From Flavobacteriales bacterium (lineage in GTDB: Bacteria; Bacteroidota; Bacteroidia; Flavobacteriales_F; PHOS-HE28): a stretch of 64,000 nucleotides of DNA. Positions within the stretch are counted from its first letter, which is position 1; each line of letters opens with the position of its first letter. The translations under genes and the position numbers were made by a program. Shown piece by piece: positions 35,865 to 44,641 of the stretch. Below the pieces are notes generated by a model, which saw only the letters and a list, made by a program, of their open reading frames with translations, searched no databases and had not been told where the DNA came from. The stretch covers positions 372,001 to 436,000 of the forward strand of contig JADJVC010000002.1 of the NCBI GenBank assembly GCA_016710685.1, in the 5' to 3' direction.

Positions 35865-36110
35865 ATGGAACTTCCATTCTATGTGTACATCTTACTGTGC
35901 GCGGACAAACGCTATTACGTTGGTTGCACGAGTGATAAAGGAAAACGCTTGGAAAAACACAGTAAAGGATTGGTCTCCTCCACAATGGAAAGACTACCCG
36001 TGTCTTGTGTTTGCACAATTGGCTTTCAGGACAAATCAAAGGCATTCGCATTTGAGAAATACCTGAAGACCGGTTCAGGCCGCGCCTTTATGGGCAGGCA
36101 CTTGATTTAA
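35865..36110 (+). CDS. GIY-YIG domain protein
   Basis: An 81-residue single-domain GIY-YIG protein of the UPF0213/YhbQ-like type. The motif appears as YVYILLC...YYVGCTSDKGKRLEKHSKG, with the later GFQDKSKAFAFEKYLKTGSG (catalytic glutamate region). Such proteins are small putative nucleases with no settled role, often scattered singly in Bacteroidota genomes. It lies 215 bases downstream of tmRNA, a common integration site, but there is no integrase here. Slightly lower GC than its neighbours. Confidence 0.88.
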   Translation: MELPFYVYILLCADKRYYVGCTSDKGKRLEKHSKGLVSSTMERLPVSCVCTIGFQDKSKAFAFEKYLKTGSGRAFMGRHLI

Positions 36111-36131
36111 GCTCGCAAGTGTTGTAGATCC

Positions 36132-36698
36132 TCAAAACCCCACGCCCACACCGCCACTAATGATCGGCCCTTGGCCGAAGTACAAGCTGTTGGGGTCCTG
36201 TAATACCTCGAAGAGCACTTGGAAGTAGAAGGAAGTGCGGCCTGCCAAGGGTTGCACATAACCAGCGCCCACCAGTAAATGCGGTATCCATGTGCGGCGA
36301 ATGGAGTTGTCCACATTGAAGTAGCGCTCCGCATTCAAGTGCAGGAATTCGGCATGCAGGAAGGCCTGCTCGATCACGCGATAGCGTGTAAAAACACGGT
36401 AGCCGTATACGTTCTGCTTCAATGCCGGGATATAACTGTTGTCTTGGAAATACCAGTAGCTCAGGCCTAGGCCCGTAGAGAGCTTCTTGTTCCGGTCCAG
36501 ATGAATGCCCATCAACGGATCAAGCTGCACAGCGGTGAAGGTGCCGAAGCTCAACCCGATCCCGCCGCCGAACCAGATGCGTTCCTTGAAAGGCATGGGC
36601 TTGTCCTTCGGGTTTTCTTGGACATATGCCGTGCTGTCCTGGGCAAGCGCCGCTTGAAATGTGAAGGCCGCGAGGAGGAATGAAAGAGCTATGCGCAT
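36132..36698 (-). CDS. Outer-membrane beta-barrel-like hypothetical protein
   Basis: A 188-residue exported protein. ATG 36698 gives the signal peptide MRIALSFLLAAFTFQAALAQ, preferred over the in-frame ATG at 36728. The mature part has alternating aromatic strands (KLSTGLGLSYWYFQDNSYIP, YRVFTRYRVIEQAFLHAEF) and ends GGVGVGF with a terminal phenylalanine, consistent with a small outer-membrane barrel. I recognise no family. It starts 26 bases after the GT22 gene. Confidence 0.7.
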   Translation of the reverse strand: MRIALSFLLAAFTFQAALAQDSTAYVQENPKDKPMPFKERIWFGGGIGLSFGTFTAVQLDPLMGIHLDRNKKLSTGLGLSYWYFQDNSYIPALKQNVYGYRVFTRYRVIEQAFLHAEFLHLNAERYFNVDNSIRRTWIPHLLVGAGYVQPLAGRTSFYFQVLFEVLQDPNSLYFGQGPIISGGVGVGF

Positions 36699-36724
36699 GG
36701 AGCCAAAGGTATTCGCGTGGGAGT

Positions 36725-38170
36725 TCATTCCACTTCTTCATACAAGGTCCATACCGGCTTTGCGTCCTCCAGGTCATATCCTTTCAAAGCCATGACTTTC
36801 CATGCGGGTAAGGCTTGCTCCACCTTGGTCCACTTCATTTCGCATTGGTCCGGTAAAGGCGCGGAGGTGATCAGAAACGTTCGGCCAAGTAGACCTGATG
36901 TTTCAGCGCAAACATCATTCGTAAGTGTGTCCCTTGATTCGGGAGGCAGGTAAAACCGGGGGATAAGGATGTCCCACACCTTGGCTTCATCCACCACGTA
37001 GGTCAGCATTACCGGCGAATTCCCGGCGCGGTCATGGACCGCTCGGGCCAAGCGGGTGCTACCATTCCCTGCAGGTGAAGATACAACCACGGAAAGCGCG
37101 AGCAGGTTCACGACGACAATTAAAGCGGTGGCAGCCGTGATCGCCCAGCGGGGCAACTGCCGGAAGATCCTGGCATCCATCCAAGTCACCAAGGCCAAGG
37201 TCAACATCCAAGGCAATAGGTCCGCCAGTGGATACAAAAAGCGCAACTCCTTATGTGGTATGATGATGTGCAAGATCAGAAATGGGACGATGGACCACGT
37301 CAGGATGTGTTTCGGCCTTGTGATGAACAGCATCGCGGCGGCCGCAAGAAGCGCGGCACCTATGGGAAGCGTAGCGTATTTCAACACCCATGCGGGGTAA
37401 TACCACCAAGCGAATGCAACGAACGGATGGTCGCCATGGCCGGAAATTCCCAACCGCAGGTAGTTCCAAGTCGTTAGCGTGAAGTCTCCATAGAACCAAT
37501 GGTCCACCACCAACCCCAATAGCGCCATGGTGAAGATCCCCACGCAAAGGAGGACTGCTTTTTCACGTTTCTCCCGTTGAACGAACAAGAGCCAAAGGAC
37601 TACACCTGCGCACATGGCCAGAACGGGCGGACGGCAGATAATGGCCAGGCCGAAGAACAAACCGGTGCGAAAGTGGCGAGAGCGACTGTCCCCGGGCATC
37701 AGCAGCGAAGCCAAACCCAATAGGAACAACAGCCCGGACCAGGTCTCGCCGGTGAACCGCACATGCATGAAAGGCAGGAACCAGAGGAAATACGAGAGGA
37801 GCAGAAAAGGCGTCCACAGCTGTTCGGGCACGTGGCCCCGAACAGCCCTGACGAAGCAGGTCACGGCGGTCAGCGCAAGGGCAGCAGTAAGTAGGCGGAG
37901 CAGGAAGGCAAGCATGAACGGATCGTTGATGCCGACGGCATGGGCCGCCCGGAATACTGCTAAGCAGACCGTGGGCAACAACGCCGAGCGGATCTGCACG
38001 GCATATTCCCACGGCAGCGCATTGATCGGCACATGGCCGAGTTTGGCTTCCGCGAATTCGATCACCTGGTAATGCTCATCCGCAGCGTGGAAACCGGTGC
38101 TGAACCACGCCGTTACCAGATGGACGGTGACCGCCGCAAGAAAGATCCAACGTGTGCGTGAAAGGCGCAT
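36725..38170 (-). CDS. GT22-like membrane mannosyltransferase
   Basis: A 481-residue integral membrane glycosyltransferase of the Alg9/PIG-B (GT22) type with about ten hydrophobic helices. The luminal-loop motif near the start is FHAADEHYQVIEFAEAKLGH (a DE-containing form of HPDE), and the conserved IPHKELRFLYPLADLLPW (the HKExRF signature) is clear. GT22 enzymes use polyprenyl-phosphate sugars outside the membrane; in bacteria the acceptor is mostly unknown. It is followed closely by the barrel protein gene. No other polysaccharide genes are nearby. Confidence 0.85.
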   Translation of the reverse strand: MRLSRTRWIFLAAVTVHLVTAWFSTGFHAADEHYQVIEFAEAKLGHVPINALPWEYAVQIRSALLPTVCLAVFRAAHAVGINDPFMLAFLLRLLTAALALTAVTCFVRAVRGHVPEQLWTPFLLLSYFLWFLPFMHVRFTGETWSGLLFLLGLASLLMPGDSRSRHFRTGLFFGLAIICRPPVLAMCAGVVLWLLFVQREKREKAVLLCVGIFTMALLGLVVDHWFYGDFTLTTWNYLRLGISGHGDHPFVAFAWWYYPAWVLKYATLPIGAALLAAAAMLFITRPKHILTWSIVPFLILHIIIPHKELRFLYPLADLLPWMLTLALVTWMDARIFRQLPRWAITAATALIVVVNLLALSVVVSSPAGNGSTRLARAVHDRAGNSPVMLTYVVDEAKVWDILIPRFYLPPESRDTLTNDVCAETSGLLGRTFLITSAPLPDQCEMKWTKVEQALPAWKVMALKGYDLEDAKPVWTLYEEVE

Positions 38171-38239
38171 GCCCCGCGAAGATGCAGCGATCCCGCTTGA
38201 CCGATCACTTTTTTACAGTCATCCGCTCGTCGCCGACGT

Positions 38240-38959
38240 TCAAGAACCACCAGCGCCATGGCAGGTCTGCACGCCTACTGCAACTTCACCAAGCACCGGG
38301 CTGATGTATGGGATTCCCAAGCCTAAGCCGCGCACCACGAAGAGGATGCCCACGCCCGCCACCAGCCAAGGTTGTAACCTGCGGAACAGAGCGCGCTTGC
38401 CAGCACTTACGCTGTGTACGCCCAAGCGCAAAGCCACCAATGAAGGCCAAGTGCCCAAGCCGAACGCCACCATGAAAGCTGCGCTTTGCAAAGGACCGTC
38501 ATGCAGCAATGCCGCGGCCAGCGCGATGTATACGAGACCGCAAGGCAGTAATCCGTTCAACATGCCGGTGGTGAACAGGCCGGCAGGAGAGGTGCGCGCC
38601 AATCCTTTGGCCATGATGCGTTGCGCGCCGGAAGTCCACACTGCGATCTGGCCAGTGAGCTTGTGCCCGCCCATGACCGTTGGCCATACCAGCGCAGCAA
38701 GCACCAACAAACCCATCAAAAGACTCACGCTTTGTTGCAGGCCCGCCAAGTGAAGCCCTCTGCCAAACAGGCCGAAAAGGCCGCCCAGCGCGGCGTACGT
38801 GAGCAGCCTTCCGGAATTCAGCAACAGCGTGTCCAGCATTTTTCCCGCAGGAGAGTGCCTGCGCGAGGGCACGGCCAACGCGATGGGGCCGCACATGGCC
38901 ACGCAATGGAAACTGCTCATCAGCCCCAGCAAAAAGGCGGGAATGAGCAGCGCGGTCAT
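38240..38959 (-). CDS. SafE/TauE-like membrane protein of cbb3 locus
   Basis: A 239-residue membrane protein with about six helices, opening with MTALLIPAFLLGLMSSFHCV then AMCGPIALAVP. The HCxxMCGP motif is characteristic of the SafE-type sulfite exporter-like proteins found at the end of Bacteroidota cco operons; a role in copper delivery to cbb3 oxidase has been suggested for this group. ATG 38959 is chosen because it overlaps the ccoH stop by ATGA. It is the last gene of the cco operon. Confidence 0.88.
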   Translation of the reverse strand: MTALLIPAFLLGLMSSFHCVAMCGPIALAVPSRRHSPAGKMLDTLLLNSGRLLTYAALGGLFGLFGRGLHLAGLQQSVSLLMGLLVLAALVWPTVMGGHKLTGQIAVWTSGAQRIMAKGLARTSPAGLFTTGMLNGLLPCGLVYIALAAALLHDGPLQSAAFMVAFGLGTWPSLVALRLGVHSVSAGKRALFRRLQPWLVAGVGILFVVRGLGLGIPYISPVLGEVAVGVQTCHGAGGS

Positions 38960-39399
38960 GGTACTATGAGCCGTTGTTCGGTGAGGTGGTCTTCGCCTTT
39001 TGCGTGCCAATCGAGGCGGGCGCGGTAAAGGCCGCGGGGCCAATCAGCGGCTGCAAGTATGCAGGTTCCGGAGGTGTCCGCTTCAATGTTCAGCAGCTGG
39101 TCCGCGCGGGCATCGTTGGGCCGCATCAATTCCAATGTGCCGGTTATTGCTTCGCCCTTCAACGTGGCGGGAAAGGTGATGTGCAACTGTTGGCCGCTTA
39201 CTTCCATGCTCACCGTTTCGCCGTGCGCAGCGGCGCGTTTCAGCATGTCGATATCGTCCTGGAATTTCAGTTCCTTCCCGTAATAGTCTTCCGTAACCAA
39301 TGCTTCAGAAGTGCTGATGGCGCGATACATGAACCAGGCCATCAGCAGCGCGAATGCAGTAAGTACCACGGCAACACCGTGCCCGAAATGAAATTTCAT
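38956..39399 (-). CDS. ccoH: FixH/CcoH family assembly protein
   Basis: A 147-residue protein with one N-terminal membrane anchor (HGVAVVLTAFALLMAWFMYR) and a periplasmic beta-rich domain (MEVSGQQLHITFPATLKGEA, GLYRARLDWHAKGED). The segment ALVTEDYYGKELKFQDDID, just after the anchor, is the FixH hallmark. FixH/CcoH helps mature and stabilise cbb3-type cytochrome oxidase. It overlaps ccoG upstream and the SafE gene downstream by ATGA each. Confidence 0.9.
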   Translation of the reverse strand: MKFHFGHGVAVVLTAFALLMAWFMYRAISTSEALVTEDYYGKELKFQDDIDMLKRAAAHGETVSMEVSGQQLHITFPATLKGEAITGTLELMRPNDARADQLLNIEADTSGTCILAAADWPRGLYRARLDWHAKGEDHLTEQRLIVP

Positions 39400-40849
39400 G
39401 GCGTGGATTTTTTCATCGGCCCCACAAAAGAAGTGCTGATGGTGGCGATCTGTTTACTGCCGGTGAAAACACCCACTTTCAGCAAGGTGTTGTAGCCGTC
39501 CATCTGGCCTTTGTCGAGGATGATGAAGAGCTCGCCTTCGGCCATGGACGCACGCTCCAGCACAGGTGGTCCGCCCACGAGGTTCAGTTCTCCGCTGTGG
39601 TCCATCAGCTCAAAGTGGATCGGCATGCCCTTGTTTGTTTTGTTCACCAGCTTGTAGGTGTACAGGTTGCTGATGCGGCCATCCGGTTGGCGTTGAAAGA
39701 GCAGGCCGGGAGTGCGGAGCACGGTAGTTTCCACATCGCTGCGGGTAAGCACTACGGCAAGCAGCGCGCCGATAAGCACGACCAGCACGGCGGTGTAAGC
39801 CTTCATGCGCGTGGTCCAGCGGAAGGTGCGCTTGTCGGCGATCTCGGCTTCGCTCGCGAAACGGATCAAGCCGGTGGGCTGCCCGGTGGCCACCATCATG
39901 TGGTCGCACGCGTCGATGCAGGCGGTGCAATTCACGCATTCCAGCTGTGTGCCGTTGCGGATGTCGATACCTGTGGGACACACATTAACGCAGGCATGGC
40001 AGTCGATGCAGTCGCCTTTGTTGGCTTCTTCACGGCTTTCACCTTTACGGAAAAGTCCGCGCGCCTCGCCGCGTTGATGGTCATAAGCCACTACGATGCT
40101 TTCGCGGTCCAGCAGCACGCCCTGCAAGCGCCCGTACGGGCAAATGGTGGTACAGACCTGTTCGCGCATAAAGGCGAACACGCCGTAAAACACGGCGCTG
40201 AAACCGAGCATGGCACCAAGGCCAGCGAGGTGCTGTGAAGGCGGTTCGGTAATGATCTTCAACAACTGGTCCGTGCCGATCAAGTAGGAGAAGAAGATGT
40301 TGCCGATCAAAAAGGACACGGCGAAGAAGAGCAGGTGTTTGGCCGTTTTCTTGAATGCCTTTTCCGCCGACCAGGGCGCTTTGTTCAACGATTTTGTTGT
40401 TTCCAATCGCCCTCGATCCAGTATTCGATCCGGCGGAAAACCAGTTCCATGAACACCGTTTGCGGGCAAGCCCAGCCGCAGAAAAGCCTGCCGAACGCCA
40501 CGGTGAACAGCGCGATGAAGAGGAGGCCGATAATGAAGGCGAGAACGAAGAGCTGAATGTCTTGCGGCCAGAAGGTGCGGCCAAGGATCACGAAGCGCCG
40601 CTCCACGAGGTTGATCAGAAAGAACGGCTCACCGTTGATGCGCAGCCACGGAATTATAATGAGCAAGGCCAACAGCGAATAGCCGAACCATTGGCGGTAC
40701 CGGAAGTATTTTCCCGAAGGTTTTTTGGGGAAGATCCACAGCCGTTTCCCCTGCTGGTCCACCGTGGCGATGTGGTCGCGGAAATCCTCTTTGCCTTCCG
40801 GGACGGAAGGCTCCCTGCGGGCGTGGTGCGGCACGGGCTCTTCGTTCAT
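39396..40849 (-). CDS. ccoG: Cytochrome oxidase accessory protein CcoG, one frameshift
   Basis: CcoG is a polyferredoxin-like membrane protein needed for copper supply to cbb3 oxidase. The first frame (40849-40385) has RLWIFPKKPSGKYFRYRQW and GRLFCGWACPQTVFMELVFR; it runs off at EGDWKQQ. The neighbouring frame continues KSLNKAPWSAEKAFKKTAKH and carries two 4Fe-4S motifs (CIDCHACVNVCPTGID and CVNCTACIDACDHMM), ending in an Ig-like domain at 39396. The break is in a run of four A (40392-40395); five would restore a 484-residue protein. The start overlaps the ccoP stop by ATGA once that gene is corrected too. The indel may be an error. Confidence 0.9.
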
Positions 40850-42010
40850 GGTAAAGCGGCCGTACGCACCGTATCGGCGGGGGCGGCATTGGAAGTGCTG
40901 TCTGTTTTCGCGGGTTGCCAGAGTTCACCTTCAGGGGCTTTGGCATTAGGCGGATTGGAGCCGTGTTTGCTCAGGATCAAGTCGGCCAAGGAAGCAATTT
41001 CGATGGGCTTCAATTGTGCTTTCCAACTGATCATTGCCTTTCTCCGGCACGCCGTATTTGATGACGCGGAAGATTTCCTTCACCCCTCCGCCGTGCTTCC
41101 AGTAATCGTCGGTAAGGTTGGGGCCGAGGCCTTCCTTGCCTTCGAGCTGCGCGCCATGGCATGGTGTGCAGTTGGCCGCGAAAATGGTTGCGCCTTGCGC
41201 GATCATTCCGGCATCGGTGCTTTGGGTCACGGTGTTTTCGTCCACCTGTGCGGCCGTGGTTGCGAGGTAGGCATCAACATCGGCCTTGGCCTGTGCCATT
41301 TCGTTGCGGTACTCGGTGGCTTGGTCCGGCCAAAAGTGGATCACGTGTACGTTCACGACGTACACCACGCCCCAGATAATGGTGCCATAGAAGAGCCACA
41401 CCCACCACGGCGGAAGTGCGTTGTCCAGCTCCCGGATGCCATCGTATTCGTGGTGCATCACAATGTCCTGCTCATTCGCCAGGGGAACTTGGCGCGTCAT
41501 TTTCGTCATAAGCCTTTGGACCCAGTTGGGACCGGGTTCGGCAATGGCGTGGACTGCGGCGACTTCTTCTTCGCCAACAACGGCACGGGTCATTTGGCGC
41601 AACAAAAGCAATTGCACCGCTATAACGGCGAAGAGGAAAGCGTTCAACAAGACCAAGATCCACACGAGGTGATCAGTGGCGATCGTATCGTCCGTGCCGC
41701 GGAATTCCTGTGCATTCGCGGCCACGGCAACGGAAAGAAACAACGGCAGCACAATGCCACGCGAACCGGTTTTGGACAAAGCCTTGACCCAAGCGGAACT
41801 ATTTCCGCCCATGGTGGAAAGGATGTTGCCCAATGCCGCGATCACCAATGCCTGCAACACGGCGGCACCGACAAGCCAATGGAGCGGGTTAACGGCGGAC
41901 GTGGCAGGTGTGGCGGCAACAGCGGCGGCATCCTGTGCAACTGCGGCTACGGCGGCAAGCACCGGTGCTGCGAGTGCAAGAGAGCGAAGTGAAACAGTGG
42001 CGCGGCTCAT
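40846..42010 (-). CDS. ccoP: cbb3 oxidase subunit CcoP (cytochrome c), one frameshift
   Basis: A membrane-anchored c-type cytochrome subunit. It has two hydrophobic segments near the N-terminus, then HHEYDGIRELDNALPPWWVW (the classic CcoP signature), a third membrane helix (LFYGTIIWGVVYVVNVHVIH) and a heme site CTPCH in IFAANCTPCHGAQLEGKEGL. After KYGVPEKG the frame drifts because of one extra A at about 41034; the correct frame continues MISWKAQLKPIEIASLADLI ... GELWQPAKTD to 40846, giving 387 residues. Only one CxxCH is present, against two in proteobacterial CcoP. ATGA overlaps link it to ccoQ and ccoG. Confidence 0.9.
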
Positions 42011-42207
42011 CGGCGATCGTTCATGTTGGTGGATCCTTCGTTATCCGCGAGCGGCACGTTGGCGATGTGCTCCAGCTCTGCTTTTGGTGTGGTGATCACC
42101 CACCACAGCATCAGCAGGAAAAAGAGGAAGAAGAAGACGAAGGCGATGGTGGGCCAGAGCGCGATGCCGTTGATGGCGTTGAGGTATTTGGTGATGGAGC
42201 TGAGCAT
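42007..42207 (-). CDS. ccoQ: cbb3 oxidase small subunit CcoQ
   Basis: A 66-residue single-span protein (LWPTIAFVFFFLFFLLMLWW) with a short charged tail (PLADNEGSTNMNDRR). The position between ccoNO and ccoP, the length and the single helix fit CcoQ (FixQ). It overlaps ccoP by ATGA and lies 11 bases after ccoNO. Confidence 0.85.
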   Translation of the reverse strand: MLSSITKYLNAINGIALWPTIAFVFFFLFFLLMLWWVITTPKAELEHIANVPLADNEGSTNMNDRR

Positions 42208-42218
42208 GGCGTTGTTGC

Positions 42219-44360
42219 TTAGTTTCCGGTGGTAGTAGTGGTGGTGGCTGCGGGCTTCACCTTGATGTCCGTGCCGAGGCGTTGCAGGTAGGCGATCACG
42301 GCAATGATCTCTTTCTGCTTGTCCACCTCAATGCCGCCTTTGGCGAGGTTGTCCGCGATGCGGCCGGCCTGTGCCAGCAGCGAGTCGTTGGCCGTGGCGA
42401 TGAAACTTTCATCGTAAGGCACGCCGAGCTGGCGCATCACTTCGATCTTACGCGGCGTGCTTTCCAAGTCGATGTCCTTCTCGAACATGTGCGGATACGG
42501 CGGCATGATGGAACCTTTCACGAATTTGCCGGGATCCAGCATGTGGTAGAAATGCCAACTGTCCTGATACTTCCCGCCCACACGGGCCAAGTCGGGGCCG
42601 GTGCGTTTGCTTCCCCATTGGAACGGGTGGTCGTACACGAACTCGCCAGCCTTCGAGTATTCGCCGTAGCGTTCGGTCTCGCTGCGGAACGGGCGGATCA
42701 TTTGCGAGTGGCAATTGTAGCAGCCTTCGGACACGTAGATGTCGCGGCCCTGTAGTTCGAGTGGCGTGTAAGGCTTTACGCTGCTTATGGTGGGCACGTT
42801 GCTTTGGATCAGGAAGGTCGGTATCATTTCCACCAGACCGCCGATGGCCACAGCGATCAAGGAGAACACGAGCATTTGGATAGGGCGGCGCTCGATCCAG
42901 CGATGCCAGTATCCACCTGTGCTTTCCTTGCCGGTGCTCTTTTCCGCAGCAGGTGCTTCAGCAGGTTCCAGCGCGAGGAAGTTGCCTTGGCGCACGGTCC
43001 GATGCACGTTGTACACCATGAAGAACAGGCCGGTGATGTAAAGCGTTCCGCCCAATGCGCGCAGCCAGTATGCGTATTGGATCTGCAGCACCGTGTCCAG
43101 GAAATTCTTGTACACCAAGTAACCGTCCGGGGTGAATTGCTTCCACATCAGGCTTTGGGTAAAGCCGGCGAAGTAGAGCGGGATGGTATAGAAAACGATG
43201 CCGAGCGTGCCGATCCAGAAGTGGGCGTTGGCGAGTTTCTTGCTCCAGATCGAAGTACGGAACATTTTCGGCACCAGATAGTAGATCATGCCGAACGTGA
43301 GGAAGCCGTTCCAGCCGAGCGCGCCAACGTGTACGTGCGCAATCGTCCAGTCGGTAAAGTGGCTCATGGCGTTAAAGACCTTGATGCTGAGCAGCGGGCC
43401 TTCCAGCGTTGCCATACCATAACAGGTAAGGGCCACCACCATGAACTTCAGCACCACGTCCTCACGCACACGGTCCCACGCACCGCGCAGGGTGAGCAGT
43501 CCGTTCAACATGCCGCCCCAGCTCGGTGCGATAAGCATGAGGCTGAAGACGGTGCCAAGCGTTTGCGCCCACTCAGGCAGCGAGCTATAGAGCAGGTGGT
43601 GCGGCCCGGCCCAGATGTAGATAAAGATGAGCGCCCAGAAGTGGATGATGGAGAGCTTGTAGCTGTAGACCGGCCTGTTAGCGGCCTTTGGCACGAAGTA
43701 GTACATCAGGCCGAGGTAGGGCGTAGTAAGGAAGAAGGCCACCGCGTTGTGGCCGTACCACCACTGCACCAGCGCATCTTGCACACCGGCATAGCCGCTG
43801 TAGCTCTTCCACAACGTAACGGGAATTTCGTAGCTGTTCACAATGTGCAGCATCGCCACCGTTACCCATGTTGCGATGTAGAACCAGATGGCCACGTAAA
43901 GGTGCTTTTCGCGGCGCTTTAAAATGGTGCCGAACATGTTGATGCCGAAGAGCACCCACGAGATCGTGATGGCGATATCGATGGGCCATTCCAGCTCTGC
44001 ATATTCTTTGCTGGCGGTGATGCCCAACGGCAGTGTGATGGCCGCGCTTACGATGATGGCCTGCCAGCTCCAGAATTGCGTCCAGGACAGTACGCGGCTC
44101 CACATGGGCGTTTTCAGCAGGCGCGGCAGACTGTAGTAAACGCCTGCAAAAATGCCGTTGCCCACAAAGGCGAAGATCACCGAATTGGTGTGCAGGGGGC
44201 GCAGCCTTCCGAAGGAGAACCACTCCCAGAGATTCAACTGGGGCAGCACCAATTGCAAAGCGGCCCAAAGGCCCACCAGCATGCCGATGGCACCCCACGT
44301 AATGGTGGCCCAGAGATAGGCGCGCACGGGCCGGTTGTCGTATTCGAAGCGTTCGATCAT
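42219..44360 (-). CDS. ccoNO: cbb3 oxidase fused subunits I and II (CcoN-CcoO)
   Basis: A 713-residue fusion. Residues about 1-470 are CcoN, the heme-copper catalytic subunit: LRPLHTNSVIFAFVGNG (heme ligand), WWYGHNAVAFFLTTPYLGL (copper-site region), IWAGPHHLLYSSLPEW and MSHFTDWTIAHVHVGALGWN. Residues about 500-713 are CcoO, a membrane-anchored monoheme cytochrome c with GCYNCHSQMIRPFRSE and MPPYPHMFE. CcoN and CcoO are separate in Proteobacteria, and the fusion is usual in Bacteroidota. The enzyme reduces oxygen at low tension and pumps protons. The start overlaps ccoS by ATGA. Confidence 0.97.
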   Translation of the reverse strand: MIERFEYDNRPVRAYLWATITWGAIGMLVGLWAALQLVLPQLNLWEWFSFGRLRPLHTNSVIFAFVGNGIFAGVYYSLPRLLKTPMWSRVLSWTQFWSWQAIIVSAAITLPLGITASKEYAELEWPIDIAITISWVLFGINMFGTILKRREKHLYVAIWFYIATWVTVAMLHIVNSYEIPVTLWKSYSGYAGVQDALVQWWYGHNAVAFFLTTPYLGLMYYFVPKAANRPVYSYKLSIIHFWALIFIYIWAGPHHLLYSSLPEWAQTLGTVFSLMLIAPSWGGMLNGLLTLRGAWDRVREDVVLKFMVVALTCYGMATLEGPLLSIKVFNAMSHFTDWTIAHVHVGALGWNGFLTFGMIYYLVPKMFRTSIWSKKLANAHFWIGTLGIVFYTIPLYFAGFTQSLMWKQFTPDGYLVYKNFLDTVLQIQYAYWLRALGGTLYITGLFFMVYNVHRTVRQGNFLALEPAEAPAAEKSTGKESTGGYWHRWIERRPIQMLVFSLIAVAIGGLVEMIPTFLIQSNVPTISSVKPYTPLELQGRDIYVSEGCYNCHSQMIRPFRSETERYGEYSKAGEFVYDHPFQWGSKRTGPDLARVGGKYQDSWHFYHMLDPGKFVKGSIMPPYPHMFEKDIDLESTPRKIEVMRQLGVPYDESFIATANDSLLAQAGRIADNLAKGGIEVDKQKEIIAVIAYLQRLGTDIKVKPAATTTTTTGN

Positions 44361-44527
44361 TGTTTCTTGGAAGGCGATGGTGTTGCGGGGCTATCGTCGT
44401 TCAGGATGCGCACGGCGGGGGAGCGGTCGTCATCGAATTGCCCGGTGCGCGCCGCCCAGATAAAGGCGAACAGGAACACCCCCGCGACGAGGGTGCTGGC
44501 ACTGATGAGCAGGATGATGACGGACAT
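44357..44527 (-). CDS. ccoS: cbb3 oxidase maturation protein CcoS
   Basis: A 56-residue protein starting MSVIILLISASTLVAGVFLF, one membrane helix followed by FIWAARTGQFDDDRSPAVRI, the diagnostic CcoS motif. ATG 44527 is chosen because the extra N-terminal residues of the longer frame are not family-like. It is first in the ccoS-NO-Q-P-G-H-SafE operon. A palindrome TGACATAAGTCA lies about 46 bases upstream. Confidence 0.92.
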   Translation of the reverse strand: MSVIILLISASTLVAGVFLFAFIWAARTGQFDDDRSPAVRILNDDSPATPSPSKKQ

Positions 44528-44572
44528 GTTTTTACGCGGGGCAAAACTGCCGCTGATGCATCTTCCGTAATA

Positions 44573-44584
44573 TGACATAAGTCA
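44573..44584. promoter_or_regulatory. TGAC-N4-GTCA palindrome upstream of ccoS
   Basis: TGACATAAGTCA, with the extended match ATGAC(A/C)TA(A/C)GTCAG to the inverted site at 47084-47095. A TTTTGC element, like the 3' part of the -7 box, lies about 30 bases closer to ccoS, putting the palindrome near -41, where class II Crp/Fnr activators bind. The Crp/Fnr assignment is inferred from the N4 spacing and position. Confidence 0.65.
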
Positions 44585-44641
44585 GGGAATTGGGATGACC
44601 TTCATCAGTTTTACCGATGCCGATGCAGCAGGTCTCAATGT

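Noticed and set aside
40355..41992. Long open frame on the plus strand opposite ccoP and ccoG
   Set aside because: It is an antisense shadow of well-recognised genes with high GC at third positions. Its translation has the histidine/arginine-rich look of such shadows and no domains.
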